From assembly GCA_002409145.1 (NCBI GenBank), contig DHUL01000042.1, forward strand, positions 2,764-19,035: a stretch of DNA of 16,272 nt. The letters run 5' to 3'. Below, in pieces: positions 1-7,596 of this stretch (within the stretch, counting starts at the first letter, position 1; each line of letters opens with the position of its first letter). The stretch is from Bacteroidales bacterium UBA5235 (GTDB taxonomy: Bacteria; Bacteroidota; Bacteroidia; Bacteroidales; VadinHA17). A program made the position numbers and the translations under genes. A model generated the notes under the pieces. The model was not told where the DNA came from. It searched no databases and worked only from the letters and a program-made list of their open reading frames with translations.

Positions 1-1
1 T

Positions 2-274
2 CAGGATCAGACACAGAGCGGTGACCCAATCATGACGCAGGCACAGGAAAGGAAACAAAACCACGGCGCCGCTGTAAGTGAGACTGCCAAACAGGCTCAG
101 ACACAGACCCAGGGAGGTATTGGTGAGGTGGTCAGAGAACAGGCCAAACTCCAGGGTGAAGCTCAGAAATCAATGAAACAGGCAAAAACCGCAACCCAGA
201 ACAAGGGTGCTGCAAAAAGCGTCAGGACCAACCGGCCGGCAACGGTCAGGGGGACCGGCAGCGGACGCAGGTAA
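2..274 (+). CDS. C-terminal part of a Gln-rich, low-complexity protein (start probably outside the window)
   Basis: The reading frame is open from base 2 to the TAA at 272-274, so the visible 90 codons are probably the tail of a longer gene. An internal ATG at 32 would give an 80-residue protein, but nothing marks it as a start. The tail is very rich in Gln, Ala, Lys and Thr, with recurring short units such as QDQTQ, QAQTQTQGG, REQAKLQ and MKQAK, and it ends in a basic Arg/Gly-rich stretch (VRGTGSGRR). There is no membrane segment, Cys or recognisable domain. Composition suggests a disordered or helical, solvent-exposed tail, as in some small exported Bacteroidota proteins of unknown function. 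I do not recognise the gene. A strong hairpin follows 19 bases after the stop, consistent with a real transcribed gene end. Confidence 0.5.
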   Translation, partial: QDQTQSGDPIMTQAQERKQNHGAAVSETAKQAQTQTQGGIGEVVREQAKLQGEAQKSMKQAKTATQNKGAAKSVRTNRPATVRGTGSGRR

Positions 275-293
275 CCAGGAACTAAAGGCTGAG

Positions 294-327
294 AAAAAAG
301 CCGGCGGGGTGATCTGCCGGCTTTTTT
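294..327. terminator. Bidirectional intrinsic terminator between two convergent genes
   Basis: A perfect 12-base inverted repeat, AAAAAAGCCGGC at 294-305 and GCCGGCTTTTTT at 316-327, encloses a 10-base loop. On each strand a GC-rich stem is followed by six T residues. It lies between the end of the Gln-rich gene (274) and the end of typA (352), so it can stop transcription from both sides. Confidence 0.93.
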
Positions 328-351
328 ATTATTTGTACCGCGGGAAATTTA

Positions 352-2145
352 TTATTCTGCCCCGAGGGCCTTCATCTTCGCCCGCTTGCGGTCATTCTCA
401 TCGAGCATGATCTTCCGCAGGCGCATTGATTTGGGAGTGATTTCGATATACTCGTCAGCAGCGATGTATTCCATTGCCTCCTCCAGCGAGAAACGCACCG
501 GAGGAGTAAGGACCGCCTTGTCATCCGAGCCTGATGCCCTCATGTTGGTCAGTTTCTTCGTCTTCGTGACATTCACCACTATGTCATCCTGCCGGGTGTT
601 CTCGCCTATCACCTGACCCATATAAACATCCTCTCCGGGGTAAATGAAGAACCTGCCCCGGTCCTGCAGCTTGTCAATCGCATAGGCTACAGCCATGCCT
701 GTTTCCATGGCTATAAGTGACCCGTTTCTCCTGATGGCCATCTCTCCTTTCCACGGTTCGTAAGTATCAAACCGGTGGGCCATCACTGCTTCTCCTTCAG
801 TGACGGTTAGCACCTGGTTCCTCAGACCGATTATTCCCCTGGAGGGGATGCGGAAATCAAGGTGCGCCCTGTCATTTCTCACTTCGATATTGGCTATCTC
901 CCCTTTTCGCTGTGTCACCTGGTCAATCACCTTGCCCGCGAATTCTTCCGGCACCTGCACTGTCAGCGCCTCCACTGGCTCATGTTTCACACCGTTTATC
1001 TCTTTGACCAGCACCCTGGGCTGGCCTACCTGCAGCTCAAACCCCTCACGACGCATTGTCTCAATAAGTATCGAGAGATGAAGGATACCCCGGCCGTAGA
1101 CCATGAAGGTGTCAGCTGAATCGGTTTCCTCGACCCTCATGGCCAGGTTCTTTTCAGTCTCCCGGAAGAGCCTCTCCCTGAGCTGGCGTGAAGTGACGAG
1201 CGTTCCCTCCCTGCCGAAGAACGGCGATGTGTTGGAGGTGAAGAGCATGCTCATGGTGGGTTCGTCGACCCTGAACCATGGCAGTGCTTCCGGATTCTCG
1301 GAATCCGCTATGGTGTCTCCTATATCGAAATCCTCCATCCCGAATATGGCGCATATCTCACCCGCCTGCACAGGCTTTTTGGTCTTCTCCTTTCCCAGGC
1401 CCTCAAAGAGATAGACCTCCTTAACTGTGTTGCGCGCAACTGAACCGTCACGTTTAACCAGTGAGACCTGGCTGCCCGGTACCAGAGTGCCCCGGCTCAC
1501 CTTGCCCACAGCTATTCTGCCCTGGTATGATGAATAGTCAAGCGATGAGATCCTCATCTGAAGGGTTCCCTCAGATGTCTTTGGAGCCGGTATGTATTTT
1601 ATGATGGTGTCAAGCAGATAACTGACATCTGTTTCCGGGGTAGCCCAGTCAGGTCCCATCCACCCCTGCTTTGACGAGCCGAAAACCGTGGGGAAGTCGA
1701 GCTGGTCCTCGGTGGCCCTGAGACTGTGCATCAGGTCGAAGACGCTCTCCTGTGTTTCCTCTGGTTTGCAGTTGGGTTTGTCAACCTTGTTGATGACCAC
1801 TATCGGTTTCAGCCCCAGTTCCAGAGCCTTCTGCAACACGAAGCGGGTCTGTGGCATCGGCCCCTCAAAGGCGTCAACAATCAGCAGCACCCCTTCGGCC
1901 ATATTCAGGACACGCTCAACTTCACCCCCGAAATCGGAGTGCCCGGGTGTGTCGATGATATTAATCTTTATATCCTTGTACCTGACCGATACGTTCTTCG
2001 AAAGAATCGTAATTCCCCTCTCCCTCTCAAGGTCATTGCTGTCAAGTATCAACTCTCCCATGACCTGGTTGTCACGAAACAGCTTTACCTGAAACAGAAT
2101 GCGGTCTACCAGTGTGGTTTTGCCGTGGTCTACGTGAGCTATCAC
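352..2145 (-). CDS. typA: Translational GTPase TypA/BipA (no canonical start codon in front of the conserved N-terminus)
   Basis: TypA/BipA is a ribosome-binding GTPase of the EF-G/LepA superfamily, involved in ribosome assembly and stress or cold adaptation. All G motifs are present: AHVDHGKT at residues 3-10, RGITI at 43-47, DTPGH at 65-69, NKVD at 119-122 and SSK at 157-159. EF-G-like domains follow, then a TypA-specific C-terminus. At 597 codons it is close to family length. The given start is GTG at 2143-2145, the first canonical start codon in frame, but it falls inside the first beta strand. The frame continues upstream through codons for EEIRNVAV, the conserved N-terminus of the family, up to ACG at 2167-2169. 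No ATG, GTG or TTG occurs between there and the TAG at 2230-2232. Translation probably begins at 2169 (ACG, preceded by AGGGA five bases upstream) or at 2160 (ATT). TAA stop at 352-354. Confidence 0.96.
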   Translation of the reverse strand: MIAHVDHGKTTLVDRILFQVKLFRDNQVMGELILDSNDLERERGITILSKNVSVRYKDIKINIIDTPGHSDFGGEVERVLNMAEGVLLIVDAFEGPMPQTRFVLQKALELGLKPIVVINKVDKPNCKPEETQESVFDLMHSLRATEDQLDFPTVFGSSKQGWMGPDWATPETDVSYLLDTIIKYIPAPKTSEGTLQMRISSLDYSSYQGRIAVGKVSRGTLVPGSQVSLVKRDGSVARNTVKEVYLFEGLGKEKTKKPVQAGEICAIFGMEDFDIGDTIADSENPEALPWFRVDEPTMSMLFTSNTSPFFGREGTLVTSRQLRERLFRETEKNLAMRVEETDSADTFMVYGRGILHLSILIETMRREGFELQVGQPRVLVKEINGVKHEPVEALTVQVPEEFAGKVIDQVTQRKGEIANIEVRNDRAHLDFRIPSRGIIGLRNQVLTVTEGEAVMAHRFDTYEPWKGEMAIRRNGSLIAMETGMAVAYAIDKLQDRGRFFIYPGEDVYMGQVIGENTRQDDIVVNVTKTKKLTNMRASGSDDKAVLTPPVRFSLEEAMEYIAADEYIEITPKSMRLRKIMLDENDRKRAKMKALGAE

Positions 2146-2189
2146 GGCAACATTTCTAATCTCTTCCGTATGATTCCCTGTTTGGGCTG

Positions 2190-2197
2190 CAAAAGTA
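2190..2197 (-). promoter_or_regulatory. Candidate -7 box of the typA promoter
   Basis: On the minus strand TACTTTTG matches the Bacteroidota -7 consensus TAnnTTTG. No clear TTG (-33) is seen about 20 bases upstream, so the case is incomplete. If used, transcription would start near 2185. That gives a short leader ending close to the ACG/ATT codons at 2169/2160 and fits translation starting upstream of the GTG at 2145. Confidence 0.35.
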
Positions 2198-2244
2198 GAA
2201 AAAGAATTGTAACAGCGGTGTGTTTTAGGCTACTACTTTTAAGG

Positions 2245-2991
2245 TCAGGGTTCGTAGATCATTTTCCGGGTCATACCGCCGTCAATGATCAGGTTCTCGC
2301 CGTTGATGAACTCATTTCCCTCGCCTGTAAGGAAGAGGCAGGCCCGGGCAATATCTTCCGGTCTGCCCACCCTGCCTGAGAAATGCTGGGCATGGTCTTC
2401 TTCGCGAAGTGCAGAGTAATCACCTGTTTCAATCCATCCCGGGCTGATGCAGTTGACCCTGATCCTGCTGTGCGCCAGGGAGGCTGCCAGGGCGTGCGTC
2501 AGGGCCACTACCCCGCCTTTGGAGGCGGCATATGCTTCAGATCCGGCTTCTGACATGAAGGCGCGTGTGGAAGCAATGTTAACAACTGACCCTCCACCAT
2601 GTTCCTTCATGAAGCGGGCGGCTTCCCTGGCGCACAAAAACGCCCCCCTCAGATTGGTGTTGACCACGCTGTCCCACTCCTCAATGGTCAGGTCGAGAGG
2701 CGATTTCCATATCCCGAAGCCGGCATTGTTAATGACAATATCGATTGTGCCGTATTTTTCAACCGTTGTCATGACCATGGCTGTGACCTGATCGGGTACG
2801 CTTACATCAGTCATGATGAAGCTGGCTTCACCTCCCATCTCCCTGATGTAATTTTCCGCAGCCTCTCCTGCTGCTCTGTCGCGCTCCGCAATTACCACCC
2901 TGGCGCCCTCGGCAGCGTATGATAGAGCCACGCACCTTCCAATTCCACTGCCTGCTCCGGTTACTATGACAACTTTTCCTGCATGTCCCAT
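2245..2991 (-). CDS. SDR-family NAD(P)-dependent oxidoreductase
   Basis: A classical short-chain dehydrogenase of 248 residues, the usual length. It has the Rossmann glycine motif TGAGSGIG (11-18), NNAG (88-91), the catalytic tetrad Asn113, Ser141, Tyr154 and Lys158 (YAASK), and PGWIETG after the active site. The segment VVIAERD at the end of the second strand places Glu36 where NAD-preferring members carry an acidic residue, so NAD is somewhat favoured. The C-terminus (INGENLIIDGGM) is typical of FabG/glucose dehydrogenase-like members. It would oxidise or reduce an alcohol/ketone pair in the cytosol, but the substrate cannot be read from sequence. It starts at ATG 2989-2991 and lies upstream of typA on the same strand with about 75-100 bases between, so co-transcription is possible though no functional link is evident. 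Confidence 0.93.
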   Translation of the reverse strand: MGHAGKVVIVTGAGSGIGRCVALSYAAEGARVVIAERDRAAGEAAENYIREMGGEASFIMTDVSVPDQVTAMVMTTVEKYGTIDIVINNAGFGIWKSPLDLTIEEWDSVVNTNLRGAFLCAREAARFMKEHGGGSVVNIASTRAFMSEAGSEAYAASKGGVVALTHALAASLAHSRIRVNCISPGWIETGDYSALREEDHAQHFSGRVGRPEDIARACLFLTGEGNEFINGENLIIDGGMTRKMIYEP

Positions 2992-3250
2992 CTGTCAGAA
3001 AATTAATTGTTGCTTATCAGGTTTCCCGGCTGCCCTGACCGTGAACATGATTTCGTTGCCGGCTGCAGCCATGCGAATTTAGAAATTTACCGGTTTCAGC
3101 CATTAATGTGAAATGTGGAATAGGTGTTAATAGAATGAAGAATACCATTTTATGCTTACATATCAGTCCCGGATTGTCTTCATCTTTGCACGAATCATTG
3201 CAGAAAAGCAGTATTCCGGCCTCAGATTGAGGAGCTAAACAATATAAGGT

Positions 3251-4552
3251 ATGACAAAGAACAACAACTCTCCCACAGTAAATAAATTCAATATCGGGCA
3301 GGACTGGGCATCAGTGGTTACAGGTTTTGTACTTATTCTTTTTGTGGTGATTTCCGGCTATGCTATTGCTACTCCGTCATTCGGAGGGAAAGCCGGATGG
3401 AATCATGATCATGATTTCTCGGGGATGTTCGGAGCATCGTCACTCTGGGCCTCAGTTCTTTTTACCCTGGTGATTTTTGCGATAATAGCAATAATCGGGA
3501 TCCTTCTGAGCGGTGAGAAGATCAGGAAATACTTCACCGGTTTTCTTGTTATTTTCCTTCTGGCAATTCTTGCGCAGTTTGTGTCATCCTATGCATGGTT
3601 CAGGAATCTCGGTCTGGAGACAGTCCTCTTCTCCCTTGTCATAGGCCTCCTGATAGGCAACTTTTTCAGGCTGCCGGAATGGCTTCGGTCAGGTGTGCAG
3701 ACGGAACTTTACGTGAAGATCGGCCTGGTGCTGCTCGGAGCCACGATCCTTTTCAAGGATATCCTATCGGCCGGTGCATTTGGTCTTATCCAGGCTGTGA
3801 TAGTGGTGACTGTTGTCTGGTATTTTGCTTTCTGGATCTCACGAAAAATGAAGGTTGACGATGAGTTCTCCACAATGCTCGCAAGCGCTGTCTCAATCTG
3901 CGGGGTATCGGCAGCAATAGCTACTGCCGGCGCCATCAACGGTGACAAGAAGAAACTTTCATTCATAATCTCCCTGGTACTTATCATTGCCATCCCGATG
4001 ATGATCCTGCTCCCCATTATCGCCAGATGGATAGGTCTTTCAGAGGTTGTCACCGGTGCATGGTTGGGAGGAACAATTGACACAACCGGTGCAGTTGTGG
4101 CAGCCGGTACAATTGCCGGCGAAACGGGGCTCAAATATGCAACTATTGTAAAGTTCTCACAGAATGTTCTTCTCGGCCTGGCCGCGTTTGCAATATCAAT
4201 TTTCTGGGCTTACAGGAGCAGGGGTGCAAATGAAAAGGGACAGCGTGTGCCTGCAAGAATCATCTGGGATCGTTTCCCCAAGTTCGTCCTCGGATTCATC
4301 CTGGCTTCACTGGTCTTCTCGTTCATCCTCAGCCCTGAGACGGCACAGTCATCAGGCAAGGTAATCAAATCTTTCAGCACATTCTGGTTCAACCTGGCTT
4401 TTATAAGTATCGGACTGGAGACCAGGTTCGCGGATTTCAAACAGATGGAGAGCAGGAAGCCATTCTACAGCTTCCTGATAGCCCAGACCTTCAACATATT
4501 CTTTACCCTGGGTGTCTCCTACCTGCTGTTCCAGCTGATAAGCCGCGGCTAA
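3251..4552 (+). CDS. YeiH-family putative sulfate exporter (UPF0324 membrane protein)
   Basis: A 433-residue polytopic inner-membrane protein of the YeiH/UPF0324 family (Pfam Cons_hypoth698). Members are annotated as putative sulfate exporters, but the substrate is poorly established. Family signatures are clear: SICGVSAAIA at 215-224, GTIDTTGAVVAAG at 274-286, KFSQN at 301-305 and SIGLET at 386-391 near the end. About ten hydrophobic segments are visible, the first at roughly 22-41. Residues 41-66 form a polar loop with an HDHD cluster, and this N-terminal part makes the protein longer than the E. coli homologue of about 350 residues. The ATG at 3251 follows GAGGAG (3229-3234) at a rather long distance. 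The gene is divergent from the SDR gene across a 259-base spacer and appears to be a single-gene unit. Confidence 0.9.
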   Translation: MTKNNNSPTVNKFNIGQDWASVVTGFVLILFVVISGYAIATPSFGGKAGWNHDHDFSGMFGASSLWASVLFTLVIFAIIAIIGILLSGEKIRKYFTGFLVIFLLAILAQFVSSYAWFRNLGLETVLFSLVIGLLIGNFFRLPEWLRSGVQTELYVKIGLVLLGATILFKDILSAGAFGLIQAVIVVTVVWYFAFWISRKMKVDDEFSTMLASAVSICGVSAAIATAGAINGDKKKLSFIISLVLIIAIPMMILLPIIARWIGLSEVVTGAWLGGTIDTTGAVVAAGTIAGETGLKYATIVKFSQNVLLGLAAFAISIFWAYRSRGANEKGQRVPARIIWDRFPKFVLGFILASLVFSFILSPETAQSSGKVIKSFSTFWFNLAFISIGLETRFADFKQMESRKPFYSFLIAQTFNIFFTLGVSYLLFQLISRG

Positions 4553-4565
4553 AACGACTGTAAAT

Positions 4566-4608
4566 CCGTAATGCATGGCCTTACGGGCGGAGTTAGTATC
4601 TTTACTCC
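4566..4608 (+). other. Two small hairpins after the YeiH-type gene
   Basis: CCGTAA (4566-4571) pairs with TTACGG (4581-4586) around a 9-base loop, and GGAGT (4589-4593) pairs with ACTCC (4604-4608). Neither is followed by a T run, so this is at best a weak terminator or an mRNA 3'-end structure. Confidence 0.3.
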
Positions 4609-4685
4609 CCTGACCTGCACGCAGTCTTGTTTATTTACTGTTTTTTGCAGTGATAAAATCTATTATCAATTTTAATTTTCGAACT

Positions 4686-5285
4686 ATGAGGCATTTTAAA
4701 ATTTTCATTCTCATGGTGCTCTTCGCCGCTGCCACAGTCAGGTGCGGAACATCAAATGAAACTGTGATAATCATGACCGAGCTTGGTGATATCCAGGTGA
4801 TGCTTGACCTTCAAAATGCACCCGTTACCTCAGCCAATTTCCTCAGGTATGTTGATGCAGGCCTGTTTGACAGCGCATGTTTCTACAGGGTTGTGCGGCC
4901 TGACAACCAACCCAATGATTCGGTGCGGATTGCAGTTATCCAGGGCGGGAGGTACGAGGAAGAAGAAACCGGAGGATTTCCTCCAATAGCCCATGAGACA
5001 ACGGAGATGACCGGAATCAGGCACCTCAACGGTATCATCTCAATGGCAAGGTGGACTCCCGGAACGGCCACCTCGGAGTTCTTCATCTGTGTGGGCGATC
5101 AGCCTGAGCTCGACTACGGAGGCAAAAGGAATCCGGACGGTCAGGGTTTCGCCGCTTTCGGGAAGGTGACAAAGGGAATGGATGTTGTCATGAAGATTCA
5201 CAGCATTGAGGCCCCTGCACAATATGTCGATAAACCCGTGCTCATATACCGGATCAGTCGTAATGGAGCAGGCAAGAGGCAGTAA
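4686..5285 (+). CDS. Exported cyclophilin-type peptidyl-prolyl cis-trans isomerase
   Basis: A 199-residue cyclophilin, which catalyses cis-trans isomerisation of X-Pro bonds. Cyclophilin landmarks are present: the opening strand VIIMTELGDIQVML (27-40), FYRVV (67-71, Arg69 being the catalytic arginine), IQGG (85-88), ISMAR (118-122), SEFFI (130-134) and FAAFGKV (155-161). Residues 1-19 form a signal peptide (MRHFK then a hydrophobic core), so it acts outside the cytoplasm. Cys20 could be lipidated, but TVRC with Arg just before the Cys is a poor lipobox. I chose ATG 4686 because it gives a normal-length signal peptide. An in-frame GTG at 4650 would add 12 residues (MIKSIINFNFRT) and is less likely. 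It is followed 108 bases later by the acyl-CoA synthetase gene, which has its own promoter, so the two are probably separate. Confidence 0.93.
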   Translation: MRHFKIFILMVLFAAATVRCGTSNETVIIMTELGDIQVMLDLQNAPVTSANFLRYVDAGLFDSACFYRVVRPDNQPNDSVRIAVIQGGRYEEEETGGFPPIAHETTEMTGIRHLNGIISMARWTPGTATSEFFICVGDQPELDYGGKRNPDGQGFAAFGKVTKGMDVVMKIHSIEAPAQYVDKPVLIYRISRNGAGKRQ

Positions 5286-5328
5286 GAGCAGGAAAGAGGT
5301 ATGCAAGGGCCTCTGCAGTCAAAAATAA

Positions 5329-5359
5329 TTGACTTTGGCCATCCCGGGGCGTAACTTTG
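5329..5359 (+). promoter_or_regulatory. Bacteroidota-type promoter of the acyl-CoA synthetase gene
   Basis: TTG at 5329-5331 (-33 element) is followed after exactly 20 bases by TAACTTTG at 5352-5359, a perfect TAnnTTTG -7 box. The start of transcription would fall near 5365, giving a leader of about 30 bases before ATG 5394. The extended form TTGACTTTGG-N10-GCGTAACTTTG recurs before the TIR gene. Confidence 0.65.
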
Positions 5360-5393
5360 AGAGAACAGTATAAATAACTTAAAGTCAGCAGGG

Positions 5394-7307
5394 ATGAAAA
5401 CAATTGTCGACCTACTTGAAAACAGCGCCGGGAAGTACGGGAACAATCCTTACCTCCTGGAAAAGAAAAGTGACCATTATGAGTCAATCTCGTACAGGGA
5501 GACAAAAGACCTGGCCTATGCAACGGCGGCAGGGCTGGTTGCCATGGGCCTTGAAAAGGGTGACCGTGTTGCCCTCCTTTCCGAATCACGCACTGAATGG
5601 GTCCTTAGCGAGCTTGGGATTCTCCATGCAGGCGCCATATGCGTACCACTTTCCATTTTGCTGAAGGAAGGCGCCGACCTCAAATTCAGGATAGACCACT
5701 CCGGTTCGCGCTGGATTATAGTATCTGCCCTCCAGTATGAAAAGATCAGGGCAATCAGGCAGGACCTGGCCAATCTTGAAAAATTAATTCTTCTTGATCC
5801 GAGGGAAAGCTATGGCGAAGACGAGATATTCATGGGGAGAGTCAGAAAGTCAGGCGAGGAATACCTGAAGAGCAATCATGACAGGTTCATGGAAAGGGTG
5901 AAGTCCGTCGGACCTGATGACTATGCAAACATCAGCTACACATCCGGAACCACGGCTGATCCGAAGGCAATTATTCTTTCCCACAGGAATTATACTGCCA
6001 ATATAGAACAGACCCTTACCCTCATGGATGTCCCTGAATGGTGGACCACCCTTCTCATACTCCCCTGGGATCACTCTTTTGCTCATACCGTGGGGATCTA
6101 CATCATGATGGCTACCGGTGCAAGCCTGGCATCCGTCCAGTCGGGCAGATCATATCTTGATTCCATCAAACACATACCATCCAACATCAGGGAAATAAGG
6201 CCGGTATTCCTTCTGAGCGCCCCGGCACTTGCCAAAAACTTCCGGAAAGGGATTGAAAAAAGCATCAAGGAAAAAGGACCTGTGATTGAAAAACTGTTCA
6301 GGCATGCGCTTAAGGTTGCATATAAATACAACGGAATCGGCTGGGACAAGGGGAAAGGATTCCGGATTTTTCTTAAACCCCTGTATATGCTCTATGACAT
6401 GATCCTCTTCAAAAAGATAAGGGCCGGATTCGGCGGCAGGCTTAAATTCTTTTTCGGCGGAGCAGCACTGCTGGATATTGAGCTTCAAAAGTTCTTCTCA
6501 GCCATCGGTATCCCAATGCTCCAGGGTTACGGGCTCTCCGAAGCCTCCCCGGTTATTTCCGGAAATGTGGAAAAACGATATAAACTGGGGTCATCCGGCG
6601 TTGTGGTCAGGAACCTGGATATAAAAATCTGCGATGAGGACGGCAAGGAACTTCCGGCCGGCCAGAAGGGGGAGATAGTGATCAGGGGTGAGAATGTAAT
6701 GAAAGGATACTGGAAGAATGAAAGAGCAACCCGGGAGGCAATACGTGACGGCTGGCTTTTCACTGGAGATATGGGATATCTGGATAAAGACAGGTTCCTG
6801 TATGTTCTCGGAAGATTTAAAAGCCTTCTCATTTCAGACGACGGGGAAAAGTACAGTCCGGAGGGTATTGAGGAAACTATTACCGACAGGTCTCCCTTCA
6901 TTGATCAGCTGATGCTGTACAATAATCAGAATAAGTATACTGTTGCCCTACTGGTTCCAAACGGAGAGGCAATGGCCAGATGGGCAAAGGACAAGAATAT
7001 AGACACTTCAGGCTCACAGGGCCTCGAAGCAGTTCTGACCGAGCTGGATTCAGTCATAGACCAGTACAGGACCGGAGGCCGGTATGATGACCTCTTTCCG
7101 CCAAGATGGCTGCCAGCGGCAGTGGCTGTTCTTAATGAACCTTTCAATGCAGAGAACAAACTCCTCAACAGTCTCGGGAAGATGGTGAGAGCGAAAATAG
7201 TGGAGAGATATCATGACAGGATTGATTACCTGTATACAGCTGAGGCCAAGAATATTGTAAACCCGGAAAACCTTACTGCCATCAGGAATGTCCCTGGCAT
7301 CAGATGA
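5394..7307 (+). CDS. AMP-dependent long-chain fatty acid-CoA ligase
   Basis: A 637-residue member of the ANL adenylate-forming superfamily that activates a fatty acid with ATP and CoA to acyl-CoA, the entry to beta-oxidation or lipid synthesis. Core motifs in order: the P-loop YTSGTTADPKA (182-192), GYGLSE (378-383), the ribose-binding FTGD (456-459), the hinge GRFKSLLIS (473-481), and a C-terminal KMVRAK segment in which Lys596 is the likely catalytic lysine. The insertion between about 285 and 350, with a basic/hydrophobic stretch (FRIFLKPLYMLYDMILFKK), and the overall length match the long-chain (FadD15-like) group rather than acetyl-CoA synthetases. The P-loop is unusual: both glycines of the consensus TSGTTGxPKG are Ala here. 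ATG 5394 follows CAGCAGGG, and a good promoter lies 35 bases upstream. It ends at TGA 5305+2000 (7305-7307). Confidence 0.94.
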   Translation: MKTIVDLLENSAGKYGNNPYLLEKKSDHYESISYRETKDLAYATAAGLVAMGLEKGDRVALLSESRTEWVLSELGILHAGAICVPLSILLKEGADLKFRIDHSGSRWIIVSALQYEKIRAIRQDLANLEKLILLDPRESYGEDEIFMGRVRKSGEEYLKSNHDRFMERVKSVGPDDYANISYTSGTTADPKAIILSHRNYTANIEQTLTLMDVPEWWTTLLILPWDHSFAHTVGIYIMMATGASLASVQSGRSYLDSIKHIPSNIREIRPVFLLSAPALAKNFRKGIEKSIKEKGPVIEKLFRHALKVAYKYNGIGWDKGKGFRIFLKPLYMLYDMILFKKIRAGFGGRLKFFFGGAALLDIELQKFFSAIGIPMLQGYGLSEASPVISGNVEKRYKLGSSGVVVRNLDIKICDEDGKELPAGQKGEIVIRGENVMKGYWKNERATREAIRDGWLFTGDMGYLDKDRFLYVLGRFKSLLISDDGEKYSPEGIEETITDRSPFIDQLMLYNNQNKYTVALLVPNGEAMARWAKDKNIDTSGSQGLEAVLTELDSVIDQYRTGGRYDDLFPPRWLPAAVAVLNEPFNAENKLLNSLGKMVRAKIVERYHDRIDYLYTAEAKNIVNPENLTAIRNVPGIR

Positions 7308-7596
7308 AACATACAGCCAGGCCAGGCTTTGCAGAGAAAGATGAGCCGACGCACCAGGTAAAGGCATATTCGAGGTTTGGTATAGCAGGTGATTAAAATA
7401 CCGGCAGGGCAAACCTTAAACTCACCGGATGCATAACAGATATTCAGCAGATTGGATTTGAGGGACGCAGGGAGGCCGGAGGAGACTTTTATTTTATAAG
7501 CAACTCCTCTCTGAACCTGCAGACACTTTCATTCTCCCGGGAGCCTGTTGTTACTCTTTCCTTTAATTGGTAATTTAGAGGCCCCGACCAAATGAA
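7308..7596. other. Intergenic stretch between acyl-CoA ligase and gre homologue
   Basis: No gene or terminator stands out in these 289 bases. A weak promoter candidate for the gre homologue is TTG at 7548-7550, a 20-base gap and TAATTTAG at 7571-7578, one mismatch from TAnnTTTG. A purine-rich GGCCGGAGGAG near 7475-7485 resembles a ribosome-binding site but no open frame follows it. Confidence 0.3.

Noticed and set aside
1726..2379. A 217-codon plus-strand open frame across the start of typA and the end of the SDR gene
   Set aside because: It lies antisense to two well-conserved genes, its translation shows no domain, and no promoter or ribosome-binding site precedes it.
3181..3188. CATCTTTG as -7 box of the YeiH-type gene
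   Set aside because: One mismatch to TAnnTTTG and no TTG at the proper distance upstream; not strong enough to list.
3709..4134. A 141-codon minus-strand open frame inside the YeiH-type gene
   Set aside because: A shadow of a membrane-protein coding sequence; Ile/Thr/Ala-rich pattern expected from its complement.
7304..7396. A 30-codon frame starting with an ATGA overlap at the stop of the acyl-CoA ligase gene
   Set aside because: The overlap resembles translational coupling, but the peptide is short and has no recognisable feature; chance is more likely.
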